This document shows, piece after piece, positions 42,893 through 52,074 of a stretch of 64,000 bases of DNA. Within the stretch, counting starts at the first letter, position 1; the number at the start of each line of letters is the position of its first letter. The translations under genes and the position numbers were made by a program. This DNA comes from Pseudobdellovibrionaceae bacterium (GTDB taxonomy: Bacteria > Bdellovibrionota > Bdellovibrionia > Bdellovibrionales > UBA1609), in contig CANEZP010000004.1 in NCBI GenBank assembly GCA_947444305.1, positions 264,207-328,206 on the forward strand, in the 5' to 3' direction. The notes under the pieces were generated by a model. It was not told the DNA's origin, did no database searches, and saw only the letters and a list, made by a program, of their open reading frames with translations.

Positions 42893-43282
42893 ATGTTTAT
42901 ACTCATTGCCGAAGACGACGATTGCCTCGCCGAACTCATGTCCATCTGGCTGAGCGAAACGAGCTACAATCCGATTTTTGTGAGTACCGGCGCCGAGGCT
43001 ATCGCCAAGCTTAAGCAGATTGAGTTCAAGTTAATCATCACCGACTTTCAAATGCCCGAGGTGGACGGGCTGGACCTGCTGAAGTGGTGCCGTAAAAACA
43101 AACTTCACATGCCGGTCATCTTGACCACCGCGAGCCGCCACCGCTTCACGCGTGAACAAATTGCGCTGCAAGATTGCTGCGCCCAATTTATTTACAAGCC
43201 CTTAACCCGTACTCTATTTTTACAAGCCGTTGACCGCGCCGTCACCCGTGAACACGACCGCGATTGCCTTCAATTTTCGTGA
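42893..43282 (+). CDS. Single-domain response regulator
   Basis: 129 residues: acidic pocket AEDDD, phospho-acceptor Asp51 in ITDFQMPEVDG, Thr in VILTTAS and Lys in IYKPLT. There is no output domain. It begins two bases after the hybrid kinase stop, so the two are cotranscribed; phosphate could pass from the kinase's own receiver or its His to this protein. The C-terminus is convergent with the antiporter gene, four bases away. Confidence 0.92.
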   Translation: MFILIAEDDDCLAELMSIWLSETSYNPIFVSTGAEAIAKLKQIEFKLIITDFQMPEVDGLDLLKWCRKNKLHMPVILTTASRHRFTREQIALQDCCAQFIYKPLTRTLFLQAVDRAVTREHDRDCLQFS

Positions 43283-43286
43283 GCGT

Positions 43287-44525
43287 CTAAGGCTTGAACC
43301 TTGCGTGATAAAAATTCATTAGCGGCGTGACGGACACGCCGTGTATGAGGATCGACAACGTCACCGCCGCGAAGACGATGCCCGTCAATCGCTCGGCTAA
43401 TCCGCCGGTAAGTCCGTGCGAAATCGCGAACGCGAGGTAATAGATCGAACCGATCCCGCGAATCCCGAACCAAGAGAAATAGACCAAATGGTGCTTTGCG
43501 GGCCGCACCCGCCAAAGACCGAGGAAGACGGAAAGTGGCCGGACCACCAGCGTGAGCAAGAATACGAGGTAAATATCGGTGGTCGCGAAGTAGGACCATT
43601 TCAGTAACGATCCGAGCAAAATTACCGTCGAGACCTCGAACAAGCGTTCAAGCTGCTCGTTAAACTCCAGAATTCCCTTCGCCATTTTCTTAGCCGATTG
43701 GTCTTTGCGAGATTGGTTTCTTTCGACGCGTCTGAGGGCGAGGCCGGCCGCGAACACCGACAGAAAACCATAAGCATCGATCGCGAGCGCGGCGCCGTAG
43801 GCGGTGGCGATGAGGCCCACGGTCAGGAAATCATCAAGGACTATCGATTCATCAAACCGATCCCGTAGTTTCAAAATTAACTTCGCGATCGCGGTACCGA
43901 GCAAGGCGCCGACGGCAATCCCCGCGAGCGTCTTGTAAAACACATCGACCAGTAACCAATCGACGTAATTCTCGCCGAGATGGTGTTGTCCTAATAAACC
44001 AAGACCTAACAGCACGAAGGGGAATGCGGTGCCGTCATTAAGCCCGGCCTCCCCGGTTAAGCTGATTCGTAAGATATCCTTATCGGTCGGGCTCGTGACC
44101 TGTACGTCGGACGCGAGAACGGGATCGGTCGGCGCGAGCATCGCGCCGAGCAAAATCGCACCGCCGATGGAAAACCCGAAAAACCAAGTCGCGAGCAGGC
44201 CGATAAAAAAGATCGTGAGCACCATCGATACGCTCGCGAGGCGCCACGCAATTTTCCAATCGCCCGATGAAAGCGGTGATCTTAGTTTTAAGCCGGCGGT
44301 GAAAAGGGAAACGATGACGGCGACTTCCGCCAGACGTTCGACGATCAATGCGTCCTTGATGATGTCGATCGAGATCAAAGATAGGCCTTGCGTCCCGAGC
44401 AAAAAACCGAGAGGTAAATAAACCATCGCGGAGGTCAGCGGCAAACGCTTCAGCGTAAATTGAAATGCTCCGATAACCGAGAGCAAAATTCCTACGGTCA
44501 AATACCAAATTGTCGCTTGATCCAT
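43287..44525 (-). CDS. Cation:proton antiporter (CPA1/NhaP type)
   Basis: 412 residues from ATG 44525 (an ATG at 44543 would add six). About 12 membrane helices. Family motifs: MLAPTDPVLASDV and GEAGLNDGTAFPFVLLGLG (the Asn-Asp of the ion site), and a late helix with FSWFGIRGIGSIYYLAFA (Arg). NhaP-type antiporters swap Na+ or K+ for H+ across the inner membrane for pH and salt control. No regulatory TrkA or C-terminal domain is present. Confidence 0.9.
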   Translation of the reverse strand: MDQATIWYLTVGILLSVIGAFQFTLKRLPLTSAMVYLPLGFLLGTQGLSLISIDIIKDALIVERLAEVAVIVSLFTAGLKLRSPLSSGDWKIAWRLASVSMVLTIFFIGLLATWFFGFSIGGAILLGAMLAPTDPVLASDVQVTSPTDKDILRISLTGEAGLNDGTAFPFVLLGLGLLGQHHLGENYVDWLLVDVFYKTLAGIAVGALLGTAIAKLILKLRDRFDESIVLDDFLTVGLIATAYGAALAIDAYGFLSVFAAGLALRRVERNQSRKDQSAKKMAKGILEFNEQLERLFEVSTVILLGSLLKWSYFATTDIYLVFLLTLVVRPLSVFLGLWRVRPAKHHLVYFSWFGIRGIGSIYYLAFAISHGLTGGLAERLTGIVFAAVTLSILIHGVSVTPLMNFYHARFKP

Positions 44526-44654
44526 ACTCACAATAGCTAACATGAGGAGCGTCCGGTGTGGTTCACGGATCTCTTTTTATTAACGCACTGATCTATGTAT
44601 GTCGTTCGCGTTTTTTGGCATAGGCGTTGCTCATTAGGGAGTTAGGAGGATTTT

Positions 44655-44843
44655 ATGAAAATCAAATCTGTATTGACCACCCTGACCGCACTCGTTGCCA
44701 TGTCCGCTATCGCCGTAGGTTGCCGTTCTAAAACGCGCGCGGCCGATGAAGCGGCTTACACCGCGCCGGCCCCCGTTGAGGCTCCGGCTCCGGCGTACAC
44801 GACGCCCGATCTTGGCGCGAACTCTTCGGGACTAGCGCTCTAG
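44655..44843 (+). CDS. Small lipoprotein with Ala/Pro-rich tail
   Basis: 62 residues with a lipoprotein signal ending AIAVGC and a short mature part (about 40 residues) rich in Ala, Pro and Tyr (APAPVEAPAPAY). The ribosome site is very strong (TAGGAGGATTTT before ATG), suggesting high expression. Its second half overlaps the convergent gene at 44728 by 116 bases. Similar tiny Pro/Ala lipoproteins are common in outer membranes but carry no known function. Confidence 0.75.
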   Translation: MKIKSVLTTLTALVAMSAIAVGCRSKTRAADEAAYTAPAPVEAPAPAYTTPDLGANSSGLAL

Positions 44844-45669
44844 CAGCGAAAAAGCCGACGAGACGATTGCCGGCCGGAACAAAATCCGGCTGGCATTTGA
44901 ATTCTAAAATATGCTTTAAAGTCGTTAGCGAATTGGCTAGCGAGTCTGCGTAGTAAAGTAAGTGATCACTCGCGATCACACCTAATTCCGGGCGCATTTC
45001 GCGCAAACCGCCGGTGAAATGTGCATCGGCCGTACAGGAAAAAAGCCCCATTAATTCAATCTTCTTTGCCTCAGCCAGCGCCGATCGTAATTTTTGGTAA
45101 CCTGGCCGTTGCTTTTTATAAAAAGAGTAATCCACTTTTAAACCATTCGCTAAACGTGGCGGGCCGAAGTCGGGGCCGCCCCCCGTTCGTGAATGCCCGT
45201 TATAAAACACGACTCTTGACTCACGAACACCTTGAAGAAAAACGTTCTCGGCTTCGCGTGTTTTCCAAGCTTGAAAAGCGTCTTTGCGATTCTCATCATC
45301 ATCCGGACCGGCGGAACTTGCCGTGATTCTTAGCTCGATCGATTTCTCAGCTCCGTCGGGACCGAGAGTCTTGCGTAAAAAAAGATCGTCGTCTTCTTCC
45401 GAGCGCGTAAACCCTAAACGCATGACCTGGGTGATAAAATAATTCCGTTCGTAGCGATCACCGACGAAACGTGCGGGGCGTGCGTCTTTGTACCCGAACA
45501 CAATGTCGATGCGCAAAACAGGGCCTTCGTAAAGCCGAAGGTAAGCCGCGAGACAGTTGGGATCCGAGATGACCGGCCTAAACGCCGGGCCGGGCGGGTT
45601 GTATAAATAGAACGCGCCCGCCACGATGAGAATAAAAGCGATGAGTATCGCTAAACTTTTTTTACTCAC
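44728..45669 (-). CDS. Membrane-anchored protein with possible caspase-like His/Cys pair
   Basis: 313 residues. One N-terminal membrane helix (LAILIAFILIVAGAFYLY) then a periplasmic domain. Two segments recall clan CD peptidases: VVFYNGHSRTGGG (His159, strand followed by GHS) and ELMGLFSCTAD (Cys212 at a strand end). No other family mark is seen, so this is only a candidate. The last 35-40 residues are low-complexity and lie over the lipoprotein gene on the other strand, so the natural stop may have been lost. It overlaps the upstream gene by 8 bases. Confidence 0.7.
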   Translation of the reverse strand: MSKKSLAILIAFILIVAGAFYLYNPPGPAFRPVISDPNCLAAYLRLYEGPVLRIDIVFGYKDARPARFVGDRYERNYFITQVMRLGFTRSEEDDDLFLRKTLGPDGAEKSIELRITASSAGPDDDENRKDAFQAWKTREAENVFLQGVRESRVVFYNGHSRTGGGPDFGPPRLANGLKVDYSFYKKQRPGYQKLRSALAEAKKIELMGLFSCTADAHFTGGLREMRPELGVIASDHLLYYADSLANSLTTLKHILEFKCQPDFVPAGNRLVGFFAARALVPKSSRQDRASCTPEPEPQRGPARCKPLHRPRAF

Positions 45670-46306
45670 CTCCCATCTCCGAGCTGAGCAGCAGGATCTG
45701 CTCCTTACGTTGGCGAGACAAATCTTTACGCGCTAAAAGGAGCGGAACGAGCGGCTTGAGGCCCGCACGCCCGTGACGTTGGATCATGAGCCTTAGGTAG
45801 GCGATCGCCGCCGAATTCACTTCCGGCGACGGCTCCGTCAACAATAGCTTTTTAAGCTCAACGATCGGAATTTCGACCCCTACTCTCCCCAGGGTGTCGA
45901 GCAGGATCACTTTCGCCGCGGGTGGGCCCGACGCTTCCGCCAGCCGCGTGAGATAGAGCGCGTACATCTCCTCTTGATTTTCCGGGGTTATAAATGAGTT
46001 CAATGTGAGATAGAAAAATCCGGATTCATCAAGCCCGGCACGGTCACGCATTTCGGCTACGAATTCGGACAGGCGAAGCGCCGCGATCACATCGAGGGCG
46101 AGAAGCTTGTAGGGGCCGTCGAGGGCGGCACGAAGCCGCGTATTTAAATCAGGCATGGACTTCAGCTGATGGACCGCGCGAACCTTCGGCCCCGTGCCCA
46201 GGCCCGTTAAGCGGAGGGCCGGCTCCGTCCAGTCGACCGCAGCAAAGGAGGGGGGAATTAGCAATATTAGAAGTGCGATGAACAAGGTCACCTTCGCTGT
46301 TCTCAT
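45662..46306 (-). CDS. Exported helical-repeat protein
   Basis: 214 residues. Signal peptide (FIALLILLIPPSFAA), then a helix-turn-helix series rich in Leu, Ala, Arg and Glu (LLALDVIAALRLSEFV, VILLDTLGRVG, AAIAYLRLMIQRHG) resembling HEAT-like repeats, which are protein-binding scaffolds. It is the first gene of a two-gene unit with the possible caspase-like protein, which it overlaps by 8 bases; the two may work together. Confidence 0.75.
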   Translation of the reverse strand: MRTAKVTLFIALLILLIPPSFAAVDWTEPALRLTGLGTGPKVRAVHQLKSMPDLNTRLRAALDGPYKLLALDVIAALRLSEFVAEMRDRAGLDESGFFYLTLNSFITPENQEEMYALYLTRLAEASGPPAAKVILLDTLGRVGVEIPIVELKKLLLTEPSPEVNSAAIAYLRLMIQRHGRAGLKPLVPLLLARKDLSRQRKEQILLLSSEMGGE

Positions 46307-46338
46307 TTAGGGCGCTGCTTTTGCAATCTCATTCCCAC

Positions 46339-47400
46339 ATGCAACTTAACTACAATCAAGCGTCTTACACGCCTCTATTCAAAGCATTTTTTTCTTGTCT
46401 GTTCATAATATCGGCGGCGGCAGCCGAAGCAAAGCCGGCACCCGAAGATTACCTTTGCGGTAAAATCCTTACGAGCTCACGCGAGGCCGGCCCCTTAAGA
46501 TCTTACGTGAATAATCTCATCCGCCGGACGCAGAAAAAGATCTCTCCCGACTTCGCCATCAACCGGGTCGAAAAACTCTGGGCTAGCCTTAAAAACTTGC
46601 TCCCACCCGATATGGCGGTCGACCTTCCGATCAACCCGTTCGGCTCCGCGGAAGAGCGGTCGGGCGCCGATTTCACAACCCTGGGCAAAGACGCCCGGAT
46701 GAAAGTTTTAGCGAAAGCCGAAACGATCCTGAACGAGATTTCTGAGCTCACGAAGGAAATCCACGGCGAAAACTCTGAGGAAGCGGCAAACGTGCATCTT
46801 GCTTTCTCGATCCTTTACGTTTTGGCGGGTGATGAGCCACGCTCCGTTCACGGCGCCATCGCGCACGCGGATCTCGCCCTTCACCTTTTCGAACGCGCGA
46901 ATAACTACCAAACCGCGATCGTGCATATCCATCTCATCAGGCAATGGCTGCGCGAGGAAAACACCTTTCGCTCCGTCGCGGTCGCGGTCGAGGCCGATAA
47001 GATCCTTGAATACCTGAACAGAACAACCCTGACCCGGGACGCGAAGACTTGGGTAAGACTCAACGCATCCTTAATTCAAATCGAAGCTCAACAACCGAAG
47101 AACGGAATAATCTTGGACGAAACTCTCGCGAAAACCGAAGAACTCCTTCGACACATCAAAACGCAGAAACAATATTTACCGAAACTCTTGCGGGAACGCG
47201 GCGACGGAGTCTTAGCCAGAATTATGACCATCCTTCGTACGGCTAATCATGAGCGGCAATCGGTAACCCCGGCCGGCCCACCACAATCCCTCATGGTTCG
47301 GCGCACGGTCTTATTGACCGGTCTTCAACGCAACCTAAAACAAGGCATCGAAGCCGAGCAGTTTCTGCAGGCCCTGCGCGAAATGCATTACGAAGAATAA
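46339..47400 (+). CDS. Exported protein of unknown function, TPR-like
   Basis: 353 residues from the ATG at 46339 (a TTG at 46321 would add six). Signal peptide: core AFFSCLFIISAAAAEA. The mature part is helical with repeat-like stretches (AANVHLAFSILYVLAGDEPR, AHADLALHLFERANNYQTA, IVHIHLIRQWL) that resemble tetratricopeptide-type helical hairpins. No clear family; a periplasmic binding or scaffold role is possible. The next gene begins 17 bases after its stop. Confidence 0.72.
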   Translation: MQLNYNQASYTPLFKAFFSCLFIISAAAAEAKPAPEDYLCGKILTSSREAGPLRSYVNNLIRRTQKKISPDFAINRVEKLWASLKNLLPPDMAVDLPINPFGSAEERSGADFTTLGKDARMKVLAKAETILNEISELTKEIHGENSEEAANVHLAFSILYVLAGDEPRSVHGAIAHADLALHLFERANNYQTAIVHIHLIRQWLREENTFRSVAVAVEADKILEYLNRTTLTRDAKTWVRLNASLIQIEAQQPKNGIILDETLAKTEELLRHIKTQKQYLPKLLRERGDGVLARIMTILRTANHERQSVTPAGPPQSLMVRRTVLLTGLQRNLKQGIEAEQFLQALREMHYEE

Positions 47401-47417
47401 GAATGTAAGCTTAAATT

Positions 47418-47972
47418 ATGAAGCTTAAAATTAACGATTCATTTTACATTTCCGACATCATAGCCACCGACAAGCCGGCCTACCTTGAATACCTACAAGA
47501 AAAGCAAATTTACGATCAGACTCTCGCAATTCCGTTTCCCTACACCGAAGCCGACGCGGACTGGTGGATTGACCACAACCTCGAGGCCACCCGCAGCCAA
47601 AATAACCGGTCCGTCAATTGGGCCCTCCGTCGCGCCGACGATAAACTTATCGGTGGTGTCGGTTTCTTCGGTCATAAAATCGGACGCGACCACAAGGCGG
47701 AGCTCGGCTACTGGCTCGCGAAGCCTTACTGGGGCAAGGGTTTAATGACCGAGGCCGTACGCAAGGTGGCCGCTTACGCTTTCTCGGAACTTGAACTCAT
47801 GCGCATCACCGCGAACGTATTTGTTTTCAATCAAGCCTCGGCCCGGGTGCTCGAGAAAGCCGGTTTTAAACTCGAAGGCCTGTTGCGCTCGCATTACAAA
47901 AAAGACGGCAAGATCTTCGACGGTAAACTCTATAGCCTCTTACCCGGTGATTTGAATCTGCCGGTCACTTAG
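47418..47972 (+). CDS. GNAT-family acetyltransferase (RimJ/RimL-like)
   Basis: 184 residues. The acetyl-CoA-binding part is clear: ELGYWLAKPYWGKGLMTEAV (Q/RxxGxG/A-like loop), then NVFVFNQASARVLEKAGF and EGLLRSHYKKDG, the order seen in RimJ/RimL/SpeG-like enzymes. It would N-acetylate a small molecule or protein N-terminus in the cytoplasm; the target is unknown. The end overlaps the convergent receiver gene by 4 bases. Confidence 0.9.
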   Translation: MKLKINDSFYISDIIATDKPAYLEYLQEKQIYDQTLAIPFPYTEADADWWIDHNLEATRSQNNRSVNWALRRADDKLIGGVGFFGHKIGRDHKAELGYWLAKPYWGKGLMTEAVRKVAAYAFSELELMRITANVFVFNQASARVLEKAGFKLEGLLRSHYKKDGKIFDGKLYSLLPGDLNLPVT

Positions 47973-48358
47973 AGCGCCGCGGTTACCTGCTCCTTGAGTT
48001 GGCGTAAGACTTCCGATTGTATTTGCGCGCGTCCGGCGGGTTTTTGGATCCAGCCATCGGCACCGAGCGAAGCCGCCCGGTCACGCAACCGGCCGCCGGC
48101 CGACATAATGACGATTTTTGTATCACGGCAGCCGAGCATCGCTTTGATCAATCCAAATAAATCTTCGCCACGACTGCCTGACAATTTTAAATCCAACAAA
48201 ATGAGATGAGGCACCAGTCCTGAGCGCAAAAGTTCGAGTGTGCTCGGTACGCCATCGGCTTCGAAGGGCACGACGCCGATTGACCGAAGATGATGTACGG
48301 TGAGGTAACGCAAGTCCTCATGATCTTCGATGACCAGCACCTTGATCTTTTTGTACAT
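47969..48358 (-). CDS. Single-domain response regulator
   Basis: The ATG at 48358, after a weak AGG site, gives 129 residues; the longer frame from 48427 adds a non-conserved extension. It has VIEDHED, the phospho-acceptor Asp56 in LILLDLKLSGSRG, Ser in IVIMSAGG and Lys in IQKPAGRAQ. The usual MP after Asp is replaced by LS. It has no output domain, so it acts through protein contact or phosphorelay with one of the kinases. Confidence 0.88.
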   Translation of the reverse strand: MYKKIKVLVIEDHEDLRYLTVHHLRSIGVVPFEADGVPSTLELLRSGLVPHLILLDLKLSGSRGEDLFGLIKAMLGCRDTKIVIMSAGGRLRDRAASLGADGWIQKPAGRAQIQSEVLRQLKEQVTAAL

Positions 48359-48702
48359 AGTTAGCCTGCGCTCATTCCGTTTACGCCTCGCCCTGTTGAC
48401 GAAAACGTAGACCTCGCTGTTCTCCACGACCTTCGTGCAAATGCCTTGCCCGAAATTTAAGGAAGCGTTTCGTCCGGTGCGATAAATACCGTGGGCGCGG
48501 TTTGGCCGTACACACTTTAAAAGACGTTGTCTGCATTAAGGGCGAGCGACTAAACCAAATCTAGACTTGGCGGCCTAATCATTATTTCTTTATTTTCAAA
48601 ACTAAACGTTTTCGATACGCTTGGGCTGTTCAGTGATCTTCCCCGAAAATCTCAAATTGATTCACTTGAGGGCGCAATAATTATGTCCGACAATTATCTA
48701 CC
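48359..48702. other. 344-base divergent intergenic region
   Basis: This gap separates the response regulator from the GAF hybrid kinase and must hold promoters for both. The right half is AT-rich (TTATTTCTTTATTTTC). Just before the kinase ATG is a dyad, ATAATT at 48677-48682 with AATTAT at 48692-48697, which might be an operator or overlap a promoter. No gene or structured RNA is recognised here. Confidence 0.5.
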
Positions 48703-50376
48703 ATGATAAAGCCAGCCAAGCCCGCCAACGAAGCAAAGCGCCAAAGCCTTTTAGAGTCGTACGAGATTCTGAACACGCACGCCGAAACGGCTTACGACGA
48801 TCTCACGCAAGTCGCCAGCCAAATCTGCCAGACGCCGATCGCGGTTATCTCGCTGATCGATAACGAACGGCAATGGTTTAAATCGAAGATGGGTTTAGAC
48901 GCGACCGAAACTCCACGTGATGTTTCCTTTTGCGGGCACGCGATCCTCGGACCAGATCTCATGGAAGTCCGCGATGCGCACGAGGATCAACGCTTCTTCG
49001 ATAACCCGCTCGTGACCGGCCAACCCCAAATTCGTTTTTACGCCGGCGCGCCGTTGATTATGCCTTCCGGCGAAGTGCTCGGAACGATCTGCGTTATTGA
49101 CCGCAATCCTAAGCAGCTCAACGCCGACCAAAAAGCGGCGCTGCGCACGCTGGCCAGAAACGTCGTGATTCAGTTACAACTACGCTCGCAATTGACCTGC
49201 ATGGCCGAGCGCGAAAAAGCTCTGAATATCCTGATTCAGGATTCGATCAATACTTCCAAAGCCAGAACGCAGTTCTTTTCGCGCATGAGCCACGAGATCC
49301 GTACGCCGATCAACGGCGTGCTCGGCATGATGCAAGCGTTGATGACCACCCCGCTTGACGCGAAACAAAATGATTACGTGAGGGCCGCCGCCGAGTCCGG
49401 CGAGAACATTCTCCACTTGGTGAACGATATTTTAGATATATCGACCATCGAGTCCGGCAAAATGAAGGTCGAGAAGGTCAACTTCGATCTCGTCGAAACG
49501 GTCGGAAAATCACTTAGAAACTTCGGTTGGCAGGCGACTTCAAAACAACTCGTACTCGATTTCCGTACCAACGTGGATAATTTAAACGTACAGGGCGATC
49601 CTACCCGCCTGACGCAAATCATGACTAACCTCATCGGTAACGCGATCAAGTTCACGATGAAAGGATCGGTCATCGTCGTTCTACGAGCCACGCCGAACGA
49701 AAACGGCAAAACTTTGGTTGAACTCTCGGTCTCAGACACGGGCATCGGCATTTCGAAAGAGGCTTTGCCGGCGCTGTTCACCCCTTACGGGCAAGCCGAC
49801 GATTCCATTCACCGCCGCTTCGGTGGTTCGGGATTGGGCCTTTCTATTTCGAAAGATCTAGCGGAAGCTTTGGGCGGCACCTTGGAATGCAGCTCGCAAG
49901 AAGGCGCGGGCTCAATTTTCACTTTAAAGTTAGAAATGGAGGCGGCGACCGCTCCCGAGGCCGAGCGCGTGCTTGCCGCCGGTCCACGCAAAGATCTTTC
50001 GGGCATCAATATTTTGATCGCCGAAGACGAGCCGACGAATCAGAAAGTTTTTAAAGCGCTTTGCAAAACTTTGAACTGTAATCTCACGCTGGTTAAAAAC
50101 GGTAACGAAGCGATGGCCGCGCTCCGGGCGGGCCGCTTCGACGTTATCCTAATGGATTATCACATGCCCGAATGTGACGGGCTTGAAGGCACGCGCTTAA
50201 TTCGTCTTCACGAAAAGGAGCACGGCACCCGTACACCGGTTGTCGCGATCAGCGCGACTTCGGAAGCCGCCGACCGCGAACTGTTCATTCGCGCCGGCAT
50301 GGATGATCACTTAGAAAAACCAATCCGAATCGAAGAGTTCCGCCAAAAGATTGAAAAGTGGGTTCAGCGCCGCTAG
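48703..50376 (+). CDS. Hybrid sensor histidine kinase (GAF-HisKA-HATPase-receiver)
   Basis: 557 residues, soluble. The GAF domain (about 25-165) has the family marks ICQTPIAVISLIDNERQWFKS, SFCGHAIL, and PLIMPSGEVLGTICVID. Then HisKA with His197 in RMSHEIRTPINGVLGMM, HATPase (MTNLIGNAIKFT, DTGIGIS, GSGLGLSIS) and a receiver with Asp485 in MDYHMPECDG. The kinase core differs from the four SHEIRTPLG kinases in this window, so it is a separate lineage. The ligand of the GAF domain is unknown. The photolyase gene follows 48 bases later on the same strand. Confidence 0.92.
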   Translation: MIKPAKPANEAKRQSLLESYEILNTHAETAYDDLTQVASQICQTPIAVISLIDNERQWFKSKMGLDATETPRDVSFCGHAILGPDLMEVRDAHEDQRFFDNPLVTGQPQIRFYAGAPLIMPSGEVLGTICVIDRNPKQLNADQKAALRTLARNVVIQLQLRSQLTCMAEREKALNILIQDSINTSKARTQFFSRMSHEIRTPINGVLGMMQALMTTPLDAKQNDYVRAAAESGENILHLVNDILDISTIESGKMKVEKVNFDLVETVGKSLRNFGWQATSKQLVLDFRTNVDNLNVQGDPTRLTQIMTNLIGNAIKFTMKGSVIVVLRATPNENGKTLVELSVSDTGIGISKEALPALFTPYGQADDSIHRRFGGSGLGLSISKDLAEALGGTLECSSQEGAGSIFTLKLEMEAATAPEAERVLAAGPRKDLSGINILIAEDEPTNQKVFKALCKTLNCNLTLVKNGNEAMAALRAGRFDVILMDYHMPECDGLEGTRLIRLHEKEHGTRTPVVAISATSEAADRELFIRAGMDDHLEKPIRIEEFRQKIEKWVQRR

Positions 50377-50424
50377 TTCATGATATAGACCCGCCAAAGT
50401 TCGATAAGGAACGGAGACGGGCTC

Positions 50425-51933
50425 ATGGACAAAACGCACTTTAATGAACAGCCCTGGGGTATACATTGGTTTCGTAGGGATCTGCGTTTCGACGACAATC
50501 CGGCATTAAGCTTAAACCTCGAACGTACCCACGGCCGCACCGTCGGCCTTTTCTGCTTCGATTCTAAATTCTTATCGCGCGACGATTTCTCGCATCGCCG
50601 TTTCGCCTTCTTTATCGAAACGATTAAGTCTTTACGGCAGGACCTCGAACTTCGCGGTGGTCAGCTCTTAGTCGTCGATGGTCAGCCGGATGAGATCTTC
50701 ACCGAGATCGTGCGGCAGGCTTCCGCTTTTGGGCCACCAAAGCTTGTGACATTTAACCGCGATTACGAACCTTTCGCCCGCGAGCGGGATAAGCGCGTAA
50801 CGGCGCTGCTGCAAGGGCTAAACGTCGACGTCGTGACCGAGCGGGACCACATGATCTTCGAACCGCACGAAATTACGAAACCGTCCCAGGATAAATCACC
50901 CTACCAAAAGTATTCGCCCTACTTGAAGAGATGGCTCGCCAGGTTTCACGAAGCGGAAGGCCGGCGCCGCGTGAGTCCTTTCGCGGGCGCAACCCGCCGG
51001 GGAGCGAAAGACAAAAAAATGTTTAAGCTCGCTTGGGCAGACGTCTTCGAATCAATTCCCGAAAAACTAAGCGACAGGCTCGAAGCGTTTCAAACGCAAA
51101 ATATAAAGAAGTTCCAAGGAGATTTACCGCCCGCGGGATTTGCGGCCGCCCGAGAACAGGTGGCGCAGTTCGCAAAGGTGCTAAAGGATTACGCACGCGA
51201 CCGCGCGATCCCGGCACGGCGGGGCTCGGCCGAGCTTTCCAAGTATTTCAAAAACGGAAGTCTCACCCTCGCGCACGTGATTCAAGACCTTAAGCTCGCA
51301 GACGTCGAAGCGACGGACTCAACCGGGCCGGGCAAATTCCTGAAGGAGTTGATCTGGCGTGAATTCTATTATTATACGCTCTACCACTTTCCGAAGGTGG
51401 AGCAGGGTGCGTTCATTGAAAAATACCGCGAGCTCAAGTGGGAAGGCGGCGATGAATTATTTCGAAAATGGCAGCGGGGGGAAACCGGCGTACCGATCGT
51501 CGATGCCGGAATGCGGGAACTTGCCGCGACCGGTTGGATCAATAATCGCGTACGTATCATCGTGGCCACTTATCTTATTAAAGACTTGCTCGTCGATTGG
51601 CGCCGCGGTGAACGGCACTTCATGAACGAACTGATCGACGGCGATCTCGCACCCAACAACGGGAATTGGCAATGGGTCGCTTCGACCGGCGGTGATTCAC
51701 AACCTTTTTTCCGAGTGATGAATCCATGGGTACAGGGCAAAAATTTCGATCCGGATGCGGAGTACATCAAACGTTGGGTGCCCGAAGTGAAAGGTGCGGC
51801 GGCCAAGTTACTTCACGAAGAAGAAGCGGACCGTTCACGTTTCAACTACCCCGCGCCGCTGAACAAACATTCGGTTCAGAAAACAAAGGCGATCGACCTT
51901 TATAGAAGAGAAGGTTCACAAGAGCAGACTTAA
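50425..51933 (+). CDS. phr: Deoxyribodipyrimidine photolyase (class I CPD type)
   Basis: 502 residues. The N-terminal antenna domain starts with IHWFRRDLRFDDNPALSL. The C-terminal FAD domain has FLKELIWREFYYYTLYHFP, TGVPIVDAGMRELAATGW, NNRVRIIVATYLIKDLL and GDLAPNNGNWQWVASTGGD, giving the FAD-binding residues and Trp electron chain of class I photolyases. It repairs UV-made cyclobutane dimers using blue light. It stands at the start of a light/stress cluster with carotenoid genes elsewhere in the window. Ribosome site: AAGGAACGGAGA. Confidence 0.93.
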   Translation: MDKTHFNEQPWGIHWFRRDLRFDDNPALSLNLERTHGRTVGLFCFDSKFLSRDDFSHRRFAFFIETIKSLRQDLELRGGQLLVVDGQPDEIFTEIVRQASAFGPPKLVTFNRDYEPFARERDKRVTALLQGLNVDVVTERDHMIFEPHEITKPSQDKSPYQKYSPYLKRWLARFHEAEGRRRVSPFAGATRRGAKDKKMFKLAWADVFESIPEKLSDRLEAFQTQNIKKFQGDLPPAGFAAAREQVAQFAKVLKDYARDRAIPARRGSAELSKYFKNGSLTLAHVIQDLKLADVEATDSTGPGKFLKELIWREFYYYTLYHFPKVEQGAFIEKYRELKWEGGDELFRKWQRGETGVPIVDAGMRELAATGWINNRVRIIVATYLIKDLLVDWRRGERHFMNELIDGDLAPNNGNWQWVASTGGDSQPFFRVMNPWVQGKNFDPDAEYIKRWVPEVKGAAAKLLHEEEADRSRFNYPAPLNKHSVQKTKAIDLYRREGSQEQT

Positions 51934-52074
51934 CTCGCCCTCCCTAGGACCTGCCCATTTCTATCTTGTCCTGCCGCGCGGGGTAAATTTGATCACCGCA
52001 AAGATCAACTGCCTTTCAATTTCTTCTCAACAACGGCATCGCTATTGCTTCATATTACGGAACGAGGAGGATCT

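Noticed and set aside
48470..48500. Flagellar-type (sigma-28) promoter, TAAG ... GCGATAA
   Set aside because: Spacing and the GCCGATAA box do not match well enough, and no motility gene follows.
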